The position numbers were made by a program, and so were the translations under genes. 64,000 nt of DNA from Pycnopodia helianthoides (taxonomy: Eukaryota > Echinodermata > Asteroidea > Forcipulatida > Asteriidae). Positions 23,231 to 33,565 of this stretch are shown here, piece after piece (within the stretch, counting starts at the first letter, position 1; each line of letters opens with the position of its first letter). Under the pieces are notes generated by a model. It searched no databases and had not been told where the DNA came from. It worked only from the letters and a program-made list of their open reading frames with translations. The stretch is taken from assembly GCA_032158295.1 (NCBI GenBank), contig CM063249.1:21330270-21394269 (forward strand), in the 5' to 3' direction.

Positions 23231-23455
23231 AATGAAAGGAACACACTGGAGCACCACTTCATGTTATATTGATTGCTCTTCGTGAGGGAGCGAGTCACCG
23301 ACTTTATGACATCAACTGCACGGTATGCGTCTCAGTGCGTGGAGTTCAATGCTGTAAGTTTTGGTAGTCTTGCGCAAAGTGACGTCGGTCATTCCGTGTG
23401 CACACTCGCTGCACCGACTACGCGGGCACCTGTACATTGGTTATAGAAAACAGAG

Positions 23456-23487
23456 CCAATTAGCTCCTGGTCCTACCATATAAAAAG
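23456..23487 (+). promoter_or_regulatory. CCAAT and TATA boxes of GPCR-1
   Basis: CCAAT at 23456-23460 and TATAAAAAG at 23479-23487. Both are conserved in the second duplicate (33308-33312 and 33331-33339). A start about 30 bases after the TATA box would fall near 23510, giving a 5' leader of about 230 nt. The leader contains upstream ATGs. Confidence 0.6.
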
Positions 23488-23739
23488 AAAGACATATGGA
23501 GCCGGGAGTCCACATGACAACTGAATGGCAAAGGACTAGCTTAGCGCTATAGTGGCAGAAGACGTTCCATTGCCATGAATTCTTTGGACATCCGCATTGC
23601 AGAGGATACAGACTCCAGAGTACAATTACTCTTACTCTTGCAAGAGCTATAGATGAACAGGTTTGTGGTGGATGTTTTTCCATAAGTGAACAGGTTTGTG
23701 GCAAGGAATTTCGCATTGAACGGTGCAGTTGGTACGAAC

Positions 23740-24966
23740 ATGATGGATCCGACAGTCACACCGACGATGGAGTTCGACGGGCCGAATGTCACTGACTACG
23801 GTTCAGCAACGGACTTCATGGAGTCCCCCGAAAAGTGTACCCCCGTTGAAAGCACCTTTGATTTCACTGGAAATGAAACACAAGCCGATAACTACGTTGT
23901 GAGTCAGTCTTTGAAGGCTCTCATGTTGCCCATTTTGTACATCATTCTCGTGGTAGGAGTGCTTGGGAATTTGTCTTTCTTTTACGTGCTGGTCCGTGTG
24001 CCGTACATGCGTAACACGACTAATTTGATTTTGGCGAACTTGGCAGTGGCCGACATTGCTTTCATCGTTATCTCTGTAACATGCTACTCATTTTACTTTT
24101 CACAACCGGTTAGGAGTCACTACGGCACGGCAGAGACCCTGGGATGTATCGGCTCGTTTGTCGGGCAATACATCACATACTACGCCTCATTGGCCCTTGT
24201 CACCCTGGTTTCAGCTGAGCGGTACTTTTCAATCTGTCGCCCGCTCAGGCACCGGTCAGTGAACACGAGGGGCCGGGCGGTGAAGCTCGTTATCTGCAGC
24301 TGGCTCCTGTCCTTCATCCTGAGTGCTGTGGTAATGCTTCGTTACGTTAAACTTGAACTCCTCTGCGTCAAGTGGCCAAAGGCCGACAAGTACGCCGACT
24401 TACCGGTCACTCTTGGCTATTGCCTCCCCACAGCCTCTTATGGGTTATACATCGCTAACTTGACCGAGTCCATCCCATTCATCAGTGCGTTCATTGCAAA
24501 CAGTTTCATGTATGTTGGGATCATCCGGCGCCTCAGCAACCGCCCAGCTTTAAGTATCAAGGGCGACAAGCCAGCCTCTCTGCCGGTACGTGCGCAACAG
24601 GTCCGCAACCAGGTGTCCAAGATGTTGATCACCAACGGGATTGTATTCTTCCTGTGCAACACGCCGTTCGTCGGTATCTCCCTCGCCTTCATCGTCAGCC
24701 ATCTCGGGGGTGTCTCGTTGATGGTAATCTACGAGTCCCTGGCCGGGATGGTGGTCATCAGTCACGGCATGCTCTTCGTCAACTCGGCCATCAATCCCTT
24801 TATCTACAATGCGACGAGTGCCCATTACCGGCAGGCGTTCCGTGATGCCTTCTGCTGTGCCGATACCAGCGGGAGGCCCAGGCTAGATAGCTCTACGCTC
24901 GCAGTCATTAACGGCAGCAAAAAGATGTCGGATAAGAACACCGAATCATTTACAAATAAACTTTGA
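23740..24966 (+). CDS. GPCR-1, intronless rhodopsin-like (class A) orphan receptor
   Basis: Predicted 408-residue plasma-membrane receptor that would signal through heterotrimeric G proteins; the ligand is unknown. Seven hydrophobic segments are visible: about 60-85, 95-119, 134-158, 180-202, 231-264, 293-318 and 329-356. Hallmarks: G76-N77 in TM1, D105 in TM2, C136 at the top of TM3 with C209/C228 in ECL2, ERY 160-162, NPFIY 352-356, and C372-C373 as possible palmitoylation sites. N16 and N45 are glycosylation sequons in the extracellular tail. TM6 has C-N-T-P (306-309), so the usual toggle Trp is Asn. I chose ATG 23740; the next codon, 23743, is the ATG shared with GPCR-2. The frame extends to 23686 only through a GTG. 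Sister gene: GPCR-2, with about 25 substitutions by eye. Single-exon clustered class A receptors of this kind are candidate chemosensory receptors in echinoderms; that role is inference. Confidence 0.95.
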   Translation: MMDPTVTPTMEFDGPNVTDYGSATDFMESPEKCTPVESTFDFTGNETQADNYVVSQSLKALMLPILYIILVVGVLGNLSFFYVLVRVPYMRNTTNLILANLAVADIAFIVISVTCYSFYFSQPVRSHYGTAETLGCIGSFVGQYITYYASLALVTLVSAERYFSICRPLRHRSVNTRGRAVKLVICSWLLSFILSAVVMLRYVKLELLCVKWPKADKYADLPVTLGYCLPTASYGLYIANLTESIPFISAFIANSFMYVGIIRRLSNRPALSIKGDKPASLPVRAQQVRNQVSKMLITNGIVFFLCNTPFVGISLAFIVSHLGGVSLMVIYESLAGMVVISHGMLFVNSAINPFIYNATSAHYRQAFRDAFCCADTSGRPRLDSSTLAVINGSKKMSDKNTESFTNKL

Positions 24967-25127
24967 CAGTTTGAAATATAAACAATGTCCTGGATGGTCC
25001 AAGGGACTGATACATATCTGTGTACATGTCCCACACATATATCTGTGTACATGTATATATATTATATTGAAACTGAACATTAAAGGGTGTGTACAACATT
25101 GAAATGAAAGGCTTCACCAATATCAAC

Positions 25128-25420
25128 CAACACGCATCCTACGTTCTTCCTCACGCAACCTTCTCCTTGAGCATCGGACAAGCACTAATGCACGAGACCG
25201 ATCCCTCCCCAGTGCGGGCCCAGCTCTGTGGAATTCACTTCCTGATAGCTGCAGAAAAGCAAACTCACTTGATTCATTCAAGAAATTTGCTGAAGACTCA
25301 CATGTTTTTTTCTTTGATTTTGTTTTTGGATCTGTGTTAAACATATCCAAGCGCTTTGCAGTTTATGGAAAAGGTGCTCTATAAAGGCTAGCTTATTACT
25401 ATATCATTATTATTTCTCAT
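25128..25420 (+). mobile_element. LINE 3' end (reverse transcriptase C-terminus plus tail)
   Basis: In the frame starting at 25128 the translation reads LRSSSRNLLLEHRT, then SAGPALWNSLPDSC, then NSLDSFKKF, the characteristic C-terminal end of many LINE proteins. It is followed by a non-coding tail containing CCAAGCGCTTTGCAG and TGCTCTATAAAGGCTAG and a short ATT-type run, as at LINE 3' ends. It sits 160 bp after the GPCR-1 stop. Copy 2 of the duplication keeps only the tail (34835-34990). The element is 5'-truncated. Confidence 0.75.
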
Positions 25421-25424
25421 TTAC

Positions 25425-25690
25425 AGATTTGCACAATACAAGATACAAAGATCGGCTTGGTGGAAACTTGACTTGAAATAGTTTTCATTAAACAAAATTA
25501 TTTGTTGAGAAATTAAAAAAGAAATAGTTTTGATCTCGCGAGACCAAAACTCGGTGTTTTAAAAACCTTTAAAAAGCGTATAAGGTTTTTCTTTATTGAT
25601 CGTGACTCTGATGACCGATTGAGCCACACTTTTCACGGGTTGTTATTATTTTATGCTGGGTCATATAAAAGTGCGGGCTGTGATTATAAT
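25425..25690 (+). mobile_element. Degraded MITE fragment (duplicated with GPCR-1)
   Basis: TTTTGATCTCGCGAGACCAA and GATGACCGATTGAGCC with AAGTGCGGGCTGTGATT match 35090-35240 in copy 2 and the layout of the echinoderm-type MITE. It was present before the segmental duplication. Confidence 0.5.
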
Positions 25691-25965
25691 GTGATGTTAA
25701 CTTGTTTTTTATTGTACCAGTATTTCATTAAAGGGTGATATATTATGTGTTCGTCTAATCACACGCCCCCACTAATCTTCGATCCTCCCATCCCCTCAAT
25801 TCCAAAGGTGAGTGACAGAAATAATCGTTTACAAATTGGTAGTTTTTGTGCCGTAATTTTATAAGCAAGTACTTTTTAACAACGAAATATGATGTTCCCC
25901 CCCCCTTTTTATGGGGAAGTGCCGTTGAAACATTGTATGTCAAAAGCAGTTATTTTATTACAATC

Positions 25966-26193
25966 TAAAAACTTCCGGGTCAGAATTGACCTGAATCCGG
26001 GTCCCCATGGGACCTGACCCATTTCAGGGTCACGCTGACCTAGAATCTGTGTCAAAATGACCCAGAAAGGGGACAAAATTACGCAGAACCCGGGTCAAAC
26101 ACCCAATTTTGTTCAGCTTCCGGGAAACTTATGGGGTCAGGCCCCATGGGACCCAGAATCTGTGTCAATTCTGACCCAGGAGTTTTTAGAGTC
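25966..26193. mobile_element. GGGTCA-rich foldback element
   Basis: Left end CTAAAAACTTCCGGGTCAGA and right end TCTGACCCAGGAGTTTTTAG are clear inverted repeats. Interior of alternating TGACCC/GGGTCA-like words. Absent from copy 2 of the duplication. Confidence 0.8.
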
Positions 26194-27044
26194 TAGTGTC
26201 TACTTTGTATTTTTTTTTTTTAATTGCGATATTGAAAAATAATCTTGGGTTATTACAAAAGTTGTTATTCTATACATGTTAGCGTATTAACAGTACGCGA
26301 ATATCGCCCTTAAAAAGGATCACTGAAGCTCTATGTCTTGGCAAATTTTGTTGAGTAAAACTGCAGGAACCCACAAAACGAGGCACGTTGTCAGCATATG
26401 CTGACATATTTTAATTTTTCCATCAATGTCTTAACCGCATCGTACACACTTAATTCATATAAAAGCTGACCTATGCTGTATAATTCTAAGCTGGACTATG
26501 CCGCACGTCCTATAGAGGGGGTGTCAATCAACATGGGACAGTGGTTTGGTTTAAAAGAGCAGGACAAAACTTTGCCAGCATCTTTTGTGTACAAAATCGG
26601 TCTGTCAATTATCTGTCAATTGTCAATGGTAGATGAACCAAATTATAAAAGTTAATTAATTAAGCAAACAAATAATGCTACACAACACCTGGCGTGTAAA
26701 CAACACACTTAGATAAAGAAATCGTTGAAAAAAAGCAAAACAAACCCTTTTAATCTACGGAAAAAGCTTGCAAGCGTGTGGTGACAACGTGAGGCAGTTA
26801 CGCTTGTCCCAATTAGGTGCCTCGTTTGAGGGTAAACGCTTCGTTCATAGAAGGGCAATGTATTATTACACGGTAAAGGGCACCTCTATATTAAGAGAAA
26901 TGTTCGTTTCTATTTGGGCAATCCAGAGTGCTCCAAGGCAATTATCAGGAACATGGAGGCTTCGCAAAGTATCAGGTCCGCAGCTGGTTTATGTAATCTG
27001 TCAACAAAACCACAATGTATGGTCTACAATTACGGTGTGACACA
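26194..27044. other. Copy-1-specific DNA, no gene
   Basis: No gene supported. Contains a perfect 18-bp palindrome TGTCAGCATATGCTGACA at 26389-26406. Confidence 0.5.
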
Positions 27045-27261
27045 CTCTAAACACTCCTGGTCCAGGGGCTGGACCCATTTCTGGGTCAGTATGACTCGGA
27101 ACTTGTACCCAAATAACCTGAAACTCTGTCAAACTGACGCAGGAACCGAGTCAAAATCTCATTATTTTAAAACCACTTTCCGGGTCAACCTGACCCAGAA
27201 ATGCCCCCCCCCCCCCAAATACTCGGAATCTGGGTCAATTCGGGAGCTTTTAGGGTGTAAA
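27045..27261. mobile_element. GGGTCA-rich foldback element
   Basis: Starts CACACTCTAAACACTCCTGG and ends GAGCTTTTAGGGTGTA; interior includes GACCCATTTCTGGGTCAG and TTTCCGGGTCAACCTGACCC. A C run of 14 lies at 27206-27219. Absent from copy 2. Confidence 0.8.
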
Positions 27262-27349
27262 ATTGTAGCATGAATGTCTAAAACACTTTATCTGTGATTA
27301 AAATGAGGAAACTAGTTGCAGTTATCTTGCTATGGGAATACTTGACACC

Positions 27350-28872
27350 ATAAGAATGTTTGTACACTGGTTTCCAAGAACTCCCGTATTGTATGAATAC
27401 CCCGATTGGGGTATACAGCTGTCGAGGATGTGTCTAGTGTGTTAGAAGAGATATTCAGCGAATGAAATATAATTTGTTTTGCTGGAATGGAAATAAATTG
27501 AGTCAATTCACACGTGTGCTTTTGGTCGGCTTTACAACAAATTCCCAACAGACACTCTCTCTAAAACCCAAACACTGCGATGCTCAAGCATTTTCCATGA
27601 GAATGTTGCACACTGGTTCCCAGTAAGGCGCTAATAACGGAAAGGACGAACATTGTGCGTAAATAATGTGCCTTGTGTATCTTTTTGAAAATTTGAATCT
27701 TGAAATATATCGGGAAGACGATGTACTACTTAAGGATGTCGTCATCCGAAACGAATTATCTCAGCATGTCATCATCTTACGTTCATGATGTCATCATCCT
27801 GCAGTAAGTTATCTCAGGATCTCAACATGTGGATGGCACTTCCAGAGCTCCGTAGAGACTAGCTCCAGAATGTCATCTCCTTTTGCACAAGTGCCATTTC
27901 AAAAAGGGTAACCCGTTCCCCTTGTGTGTGAATTTCTATTTCATTCACTTTCATTACAAATCCGGAAAATCAAGAGATCTTTTCAACTATTGCACTGCTC
28001 ATGCATGAGTTCTATTAATGTAATCTAAGGTATAAACACAGTGGAAAGTGAAGATAGCGATATGACAAAGGAATGACGTCAACTGGCATCCACTGTCGGC
28101 AATGACTGACGGTTGTATAAATCAATGTTTCAATTTTAGTTATTGGTCTGTAGGGAATATATCGCATTTTTATCAAGTATAATTATGATTGATGATGGTC
28201 TCGTTTCCCCCTTTTTTGGTGTGTGTCAAATTGTAAAGCTACCGTAATAAATATATATATATATATATATAAAACGTAAAACAATGAATCAAGAAAAAAT
28301 TAAGGTAATGAAGCTTAACAATTAAATCTATATTAAATGTACAGAACAATGTCTGCAGATTTGTTATCGTTGTAAAAAATCACATTACAATCCCATTCTA
28401 TTTTTTTGGTAAAACTCAAGTATATTTTTTGTAACAAAGTGCATAATTTACCTGTAATCAAATGTAAATAACACTGTAAAGAATCAATATATTGTAATTT
28501 AAACGTAAATATTTTTGAACATTGTGAATGCACGTCAAGAAAATAAAATTGTTGTGAATGTTAATGAAAAAATGCTGATTAAAACAAGGTACAAATTTGA
28601 AACATGAGGATTTATTTTTGTTTTTCAAAACTACAGCGTGAACAAAATAGGATCTCTCACCTAAGAAAGACACCCATGTCTTTCTTTTAGACAGCAGTCT
28701 ACAATTGGCTGACGATAATGTCTTAACAATGACAACGATCGGTCTAAACATCGGCATTAGAATGGAGAGTCCAAACAGTTACGAGGATTTCGGTCTTCGC
28801 AAGTATTGGACACCGACACCTAATAGCACTTATGTGTTTATTGCCATGGATCGTTTACATATTGTATGATAT
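27350..28872 (+). repeat. 3' flank of duplication copy 1, no gene
   Basis: Aligns with 35250-35485, 36365-36474, 37430-38436 and pieces at 39120-39566. Carries the empty TTAA site at 27730-27733. The only local features are repeated GATGTC(G)TCATC words at 27736-27800 and an (AT)n run at 28250-28271. No reading frame is conserved between the two copies. Confidence 0.75.
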
Positions 28873-29190
28873 TATCCCTGCTTTCCGGAAGATACGTGGG
28901 AGACAGTGGGAAGGGGAACCTAGGTAGGGCAAAATACTGAGGGGATGGGTGTTTGACTTTGGGTATAGGAGACCCTTCGGTCGGGATTGGAGACTGGCTT
29001 GCTTGTCTTGATTTGTATTGAGTTGTAGCCATTGCACTGCAGTGTGGTCTTGATGTGCTTCAACTCCTGTTGAAGGCTGTCTGGATCGCAGATATTGGAG
29101 GCCCGTTGATTGAACCAAGGTGCGGTTGACTGAAGACTTGATTCTTGGATGAGATGAGAACCATAAATGATAAATACATGATCTTTGCTT
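28873..29190. other. Spacer after duplication copy 1
   Basis: No gene or repeat recognised. Confidence 0.4.
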
Positions 29191-30010
29191 CATATGAAAG
29201 TTCAACATTTTGTTTACAACTCTTACACAGAATGTGACCCCATGTGACCTTTACTTCCGGTCGAAAACGGACGTTTAAGGTTTTTTGGCGGAAACGTTGT
29301 ATCCTATGAACCAAATATGGCACACTTTTAATCATTGTATCATCTGAAGGCCCTTGAACAGTTCTACAAATCTTTCATTAGGTACGACCCCATGTGACCT
29401 TTACTTCCGCTCAAAACCGGAAGTTGAATTTTCTTGCATAAAGAAAACTCGTCATATCTCATGAACCATAAACGTTTTAGACTTAAAACTTCACAAATAC
29501 TTAGACCTTTGTGTTTAAATATGTATGTGTGAAATTCGGTTTGATGATGTCATCGATGACGTCATAACAATAAATCACTGTTTAATATTTAGAAAAATCA
29601 TAGTTGGAGAATCACAAATGCTACATGTAAGATACTTGCACAATAAAAAATATCTTGCCAGATTATGCAAATAACATACACAATGTGACACCATATGACC
29701 TTTGCTTCCGGTTGAAACCGGAAGTTCAAAATTCAGATTTCAAACGTTTATTTCTCATAAACCAAGAAGGGTATTGTCTTGAAACTTACTATGTGTATAG
29801 ATTGTAGTATGTATATGACACCCAAATTGTTTTGGTGCGATGACGTCATCAATGACGTCATAACAATTAAGCAACGTTTAATATTAAAAACAATCATAAT
29901 CGGGGAACCATAAATGCTACATGTAAGGTAGCACCATAAAAAAGCTCCGGCCGAATTGTACAAATCACATTCAAAGGGTGACCCCATACGACCTGAGATA
30001 TATTTCTAAG
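29190..30010. repeat. ~297-bp imperfect tandem array with paired CRE palindromes
   Basis: The phrase GTGACCCCATGTGACCTTTA or a close variant starts at about 29234, 29386, 29685 and 29980. Two spacings are close to 297 bp; the first is about 150 bp, so one unit is shortened. Full units share CCGGAAGTT..., ATGACGTCATAACAAT and AAATGCTACATGTAAG. Each full unit holds a pair of (T)GACGTCA-type sites 11 bp apart (29552-29573 and 29841-29863). A distant relative lies at 32845-33075. No coding capacity. Confidence 0.75.
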
Positions 30011-30478
30011 TGAAATTGGCCATTAAAATATCAAAATCTCGATCCAATACCTTACGTGGCATGTGGCATACTACTCGCGACTGATTCCAGTGCAACGGAG
30101 GGGAAGCTAGCCTTATGTCAAGACGCTTGTTGCCTATTAATGTAAAGCAGCACGAAATCAAACCAACGTAACAACCGTTGCGACAAGCTGTGCTGCGTTT
30201 ACTACAGTACCACGTACGCCTTCACTAAAGGCTAGAAGTATGGCACGATTTTTGTCCACGTTTGGACATGTCACAGTTCATCGAACTTTTAACGAAAGCT
30301 TATCAATGGCGCCAGCGCAGCTGAAATGAATTCCTCTCAACCCGTGCTATGTTCGGCGTCAAATTGTTTCCCTTTTCGCCCTTCTGATGGTTTAACAGTG
30401 AATATGGAATTGAAGACGAAGTTTCACTGAGATGTTCACCTGCTTCAGTGATTCGTATGACATTTATTATATGAGAAA

Positions 30479-31687
30479 ATGCAAGCAGAAAAGGACCAAC
30501 GTTGGTTATGTTTTGATCACACACCGAGATTGCACGGACGTGACATCAGCTTGTCAAGGGGGTTTCAGACCGGCACACACGGCAGTGTTTATCGCTGCAA
30601 CACGGTGAATAAAACGGTAAGCTTCATTTCAACATCGTCGCTTTTCAGAATGATTGTGTGTTCCGTATGTAATGCACAGTTATGTTAATAAAGATTATCC
30701 TTAAATTATCAAGTAGTGAGGTTATTAAAACTAAGGAACGTTTAGTATGATCATGGAGGAGGTAGAATTGGGCAATATGGTATGACTGCTGGCACTGTCA
30801 CTAGTGTCAGTTATATTTGACACAAATGTGTTCCGCCAGCTACGTATTGTAGCATAAATATTTCACAACCCTTCGATGTAAGGTTTTCATTCATAAGTTG
30901 TTCACTTCTAAAACAGTATGCACACCTTCTACTTGTTACTATCTAATCTTGAAATGTTTTATGTCTTGAATTGTGTTTATTTTACCAGTTTCATCCGAGT
31001 CTGATGGCAGGATAAGAGTCTGATGCCTGGGAAAGAGTGGAGATGCAGCTTTCAATATGAGCCATCTTCAGTGTTCAATGCTTCCGTTAGTTGTCTACTA
31101 AGATTGTTCCTGATTAAAATCATGCTAATGGAGAGTCCAAATCCAAAAAGGCTTTGACTTCTAATCTTCACTTGTGTGCTTCTTTGATCTGTAACTTTTC
31201 CAAGAGGTAAATTTACAGTAGTTTATTCAAAGTTCAAAATTTCACAAGTTATTTTGCAAGGTCAAACGTTTCTAAAGGAATTGAAATAAAACTGCTGGCT
31301 GAGCCCATTGTCCATTTAAATTAGTGCATTATGTTAAACATAGATAACATGACTGTGCGTATTACATGTTAGGCGGTTTACTGTGAGACTTTCTGTTGAA
31401 ATAGAAACATTTTTTAGAAACATTCTAAACAAGTTATTGTATTTCGTTTATACATTGATAATAATGTGCTATGATTTATATAGTATTAGTATCAATTTGA
31501 TATTTGTTTGACACCTGATATTAGTTTGTTTATTGTTAATATTGTTTTTATTTTTCAGAATACAGCACATCCAGTATTGGAATGGTTTCCAGTGAAAGAT
31601 TATTCACATGTTGTGTTTCTCTTCTATTTTCTTGCCGAGTGTATGATGCACCACAGAGGTAGAAGTACATGTACATGTAGTATTTGA
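30479..31687 (+). CDS. Possible two-exon short gene (unrecognised, 88 aa)
   Basis: Tentative model. ATG 30479 (A at -3) opens 46 codons to a consensus donor at 30616/30617 (AAAACG|GTAAGC). A strong acceptor follows at 31558/31559 (pyrimidine-rich tract then TTTTTCAG|AA). Joined in phase 0, the second exon stays open for 42 codons to TGA at 31685-31687, giving 88 residues with a hydrophobic stretch in the second exon. Without splicing the first frame runs on to a stop at 30688. No domain is recognised. It may be a non-coding transcript or chance; only the splice signals support it. Confidence 0.18.
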
Positions 31688-31689
31688 CT

Positions 31690-33126
31690 AAATTTTTTAA
31701 GTCCAAATTTACGAGAGGCTTAGACTTGTATCTTCACGCAGTGTTGGTGTGAAAAAGAATTTCAACGGTATAAATGGTTTTAAAAGAAATGTTTTCTTCC
31801 TGAACCTTTTTTACAAGACAACTTAAGATTGAATCTGAACTGAACTTTGAAATTTGGCATAGGCCTACTGAATTAATTTTCAACATTAAGACGGTACTTA
31901 AACATGATCATGATGACATCATGAGGACATCTGAGAACATCATGGTGTTGAATCCTACAAAATCAAAGTTTGTTATTTCAAAAATTCATTTGATAACTAT
32001 ACATTAGATTTGTAAAAGCTGCAAGATATTAAGGAAGTTTGAAATTTAATTGTAAATTTCATTAAGGGACTAAAAGAGTGGCGGCATGGTATAAACTGGC
32101 CGTTTAAAACCGGTTGGCAGGGTCGTGGCCGTGCTATAAAGGACTGAGCCAGAGGCGAGGTCCTTTATTGCAAGGTCATGACCCTGCTTTTCTGTAAATT
32201 GTCAAGTGTCACGACGTCCCCGGCTTCGTTTTGCGAAAGGTCAAAATGCATAAACGCTGAACGCGAACGGTTTGGCGTACGCATGCGTTCCAATGAATTT
32301 TAGATTGAGTACTGGCATGTATTGATGGTCTCACGCGTAAGTTAGCGCCTGTGTATGTTTCAACAGTTCTCACTGAGTTTATCTTGCATGTTTAGACATG
32401 GCCATGTGATCTCCTATTGACCTATCAGAATGGATGAACGGTCCTGGGTATTTATGAATAAATGTTAACAATACATTGACTTTTCTTTAAGGTGTTATTT
32501 TATTGACATCCATAGAAAAGCAAAATACAAATTTTGTTTACACAGCAAGTGCGTGTTGACATGGGATAAGACAAAGTGAAAGTTTATTGTTTTACAAATT
32601 ATTTTTTGTACTATGGTATTGTAAAGGAAATTTGTCATAATATGTGGGGACTTGTGAGACAAATCTTTTCCTAATGGAAATTCAGAGGAATAATTTATGT
32701 TTTATTTAATTCCATCATGACATCCCACTTAAACCGAAAATTCATATATTTCATTCGACAAAAAATCTAACATCTGAACCAATCATTGCATTTTCACAAT
32801 CATTTAAATCATCGCAATTAACTTCACAAACATCACCAACATAACACACATATGACCCTACTTGACCTTGAATTCCAAAACCGCAAACGAGGTTTTACCT
32901 TTGAAAACATTCTAACCTCTGAACCAGACATTTAATTGCTTTGTTAAATGTCGTCCCCATTTCATTCAAACACAATCTGTCATCACTCACGAACACCTGT
33001 GTGTTTGTTGTTTACAAACACTGTACGTCTAGTTTATTTTGGATGTTATGACGTCGTTGATGACTCATAAAGTGGAAAAAAACAGAACAGTAACAATAGG
33101 TTTTCGGGCGGAATGCACGAACACCT
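31690..33126. other. Intergenic with a GGGTC inverted repeat
   Basis: No gene. An inverted repeat spans about 32119-32188: GCAGGGTCGTGGCCGTGCTA pairs imperfectly with the segment ending AAGGTCATGACCCTGC, with AAAGGAC/GTCCTTT inside. 32845-33075 resembles the CRE-containing array at 29190-30010. Confidence 0.5.
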
Positions 33127-33307
33127 AATGAAAGGATCACACTGGAGCATCACTTCATGTTATATTGATTGCTCTTCGTGAGGGAGCGAGTCACCGACTT
33201 TATGACATCAACTGCACGGTATGCGTCAGTGCGTGGAGTTATGCTGTAAGTTTTGGTAGTCTTGCGCGACTACGCGGGCACCTGTACGTTGGTTAGAGAA
33301 AACAGAG

Positions 33308-33339
33308 CCAATGAGCTCCTGGTCCTACCATATAAAAAG
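33308..33339 (+). promoter_or_regulatory. CCAAT and TATA boxes of GPCR-2
   Basis: CCAAT 33308-33312 and TATAAAAAG 33331-33339, with the same spacing as in GPCR-1. The following CATATGGAGCCGGGAGTCCA is also conserved and would contain the transcription start. Confidence 0.6.
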
Positions 33340-33565
33340 AAAGACATATGGAGCCGGGAGTCCACGTGACAACGAATGACAAAGGACTAGCTTAGCGCAG
33401 AAAATGTTCCATTGTCATGAATTCTTTGGACATCCGCATTGCAAAGGATACAGACTCCAGAGTACACTTACGCTTGCAATAGCTATAGGTGAACAGGTTT
33501 GTGGTGGATGTTATTCCATAAGTGGGTGTCATGTTACATTGACCGGTGCAGTTGGTACGACCACG

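Larger units (their letters stand above)
23231..28872 (+). repeat. Segmental duplication, copy 1 (contains GPCR-1)
   Basis: Sequence from about 23231 aligns with 33127 onward through the promoter, the GPCR gene and about 4 kb of 3' flank, ending near 28872 / 39566. The copies are in the same orientation about 9.9 kb apart. Copy 1 carries about 240 bp (25013-25252) and about 1.65 kb (25690-27350, with two GGGTCA elements) that copy 2 lacks. Copy 2 carries a TTAA MITE block, a foldback MITE, a LINE end and about 690 bp that copy 1 lacks. Confidence 0.88.

Noticed and set aside
24550..24825. Long antisense frames within the GPCR genes
   Set aside because: They mirror the codon pattern of the real receptor frames on the opposite strand and recur at the equivalent place in GPCR-2.
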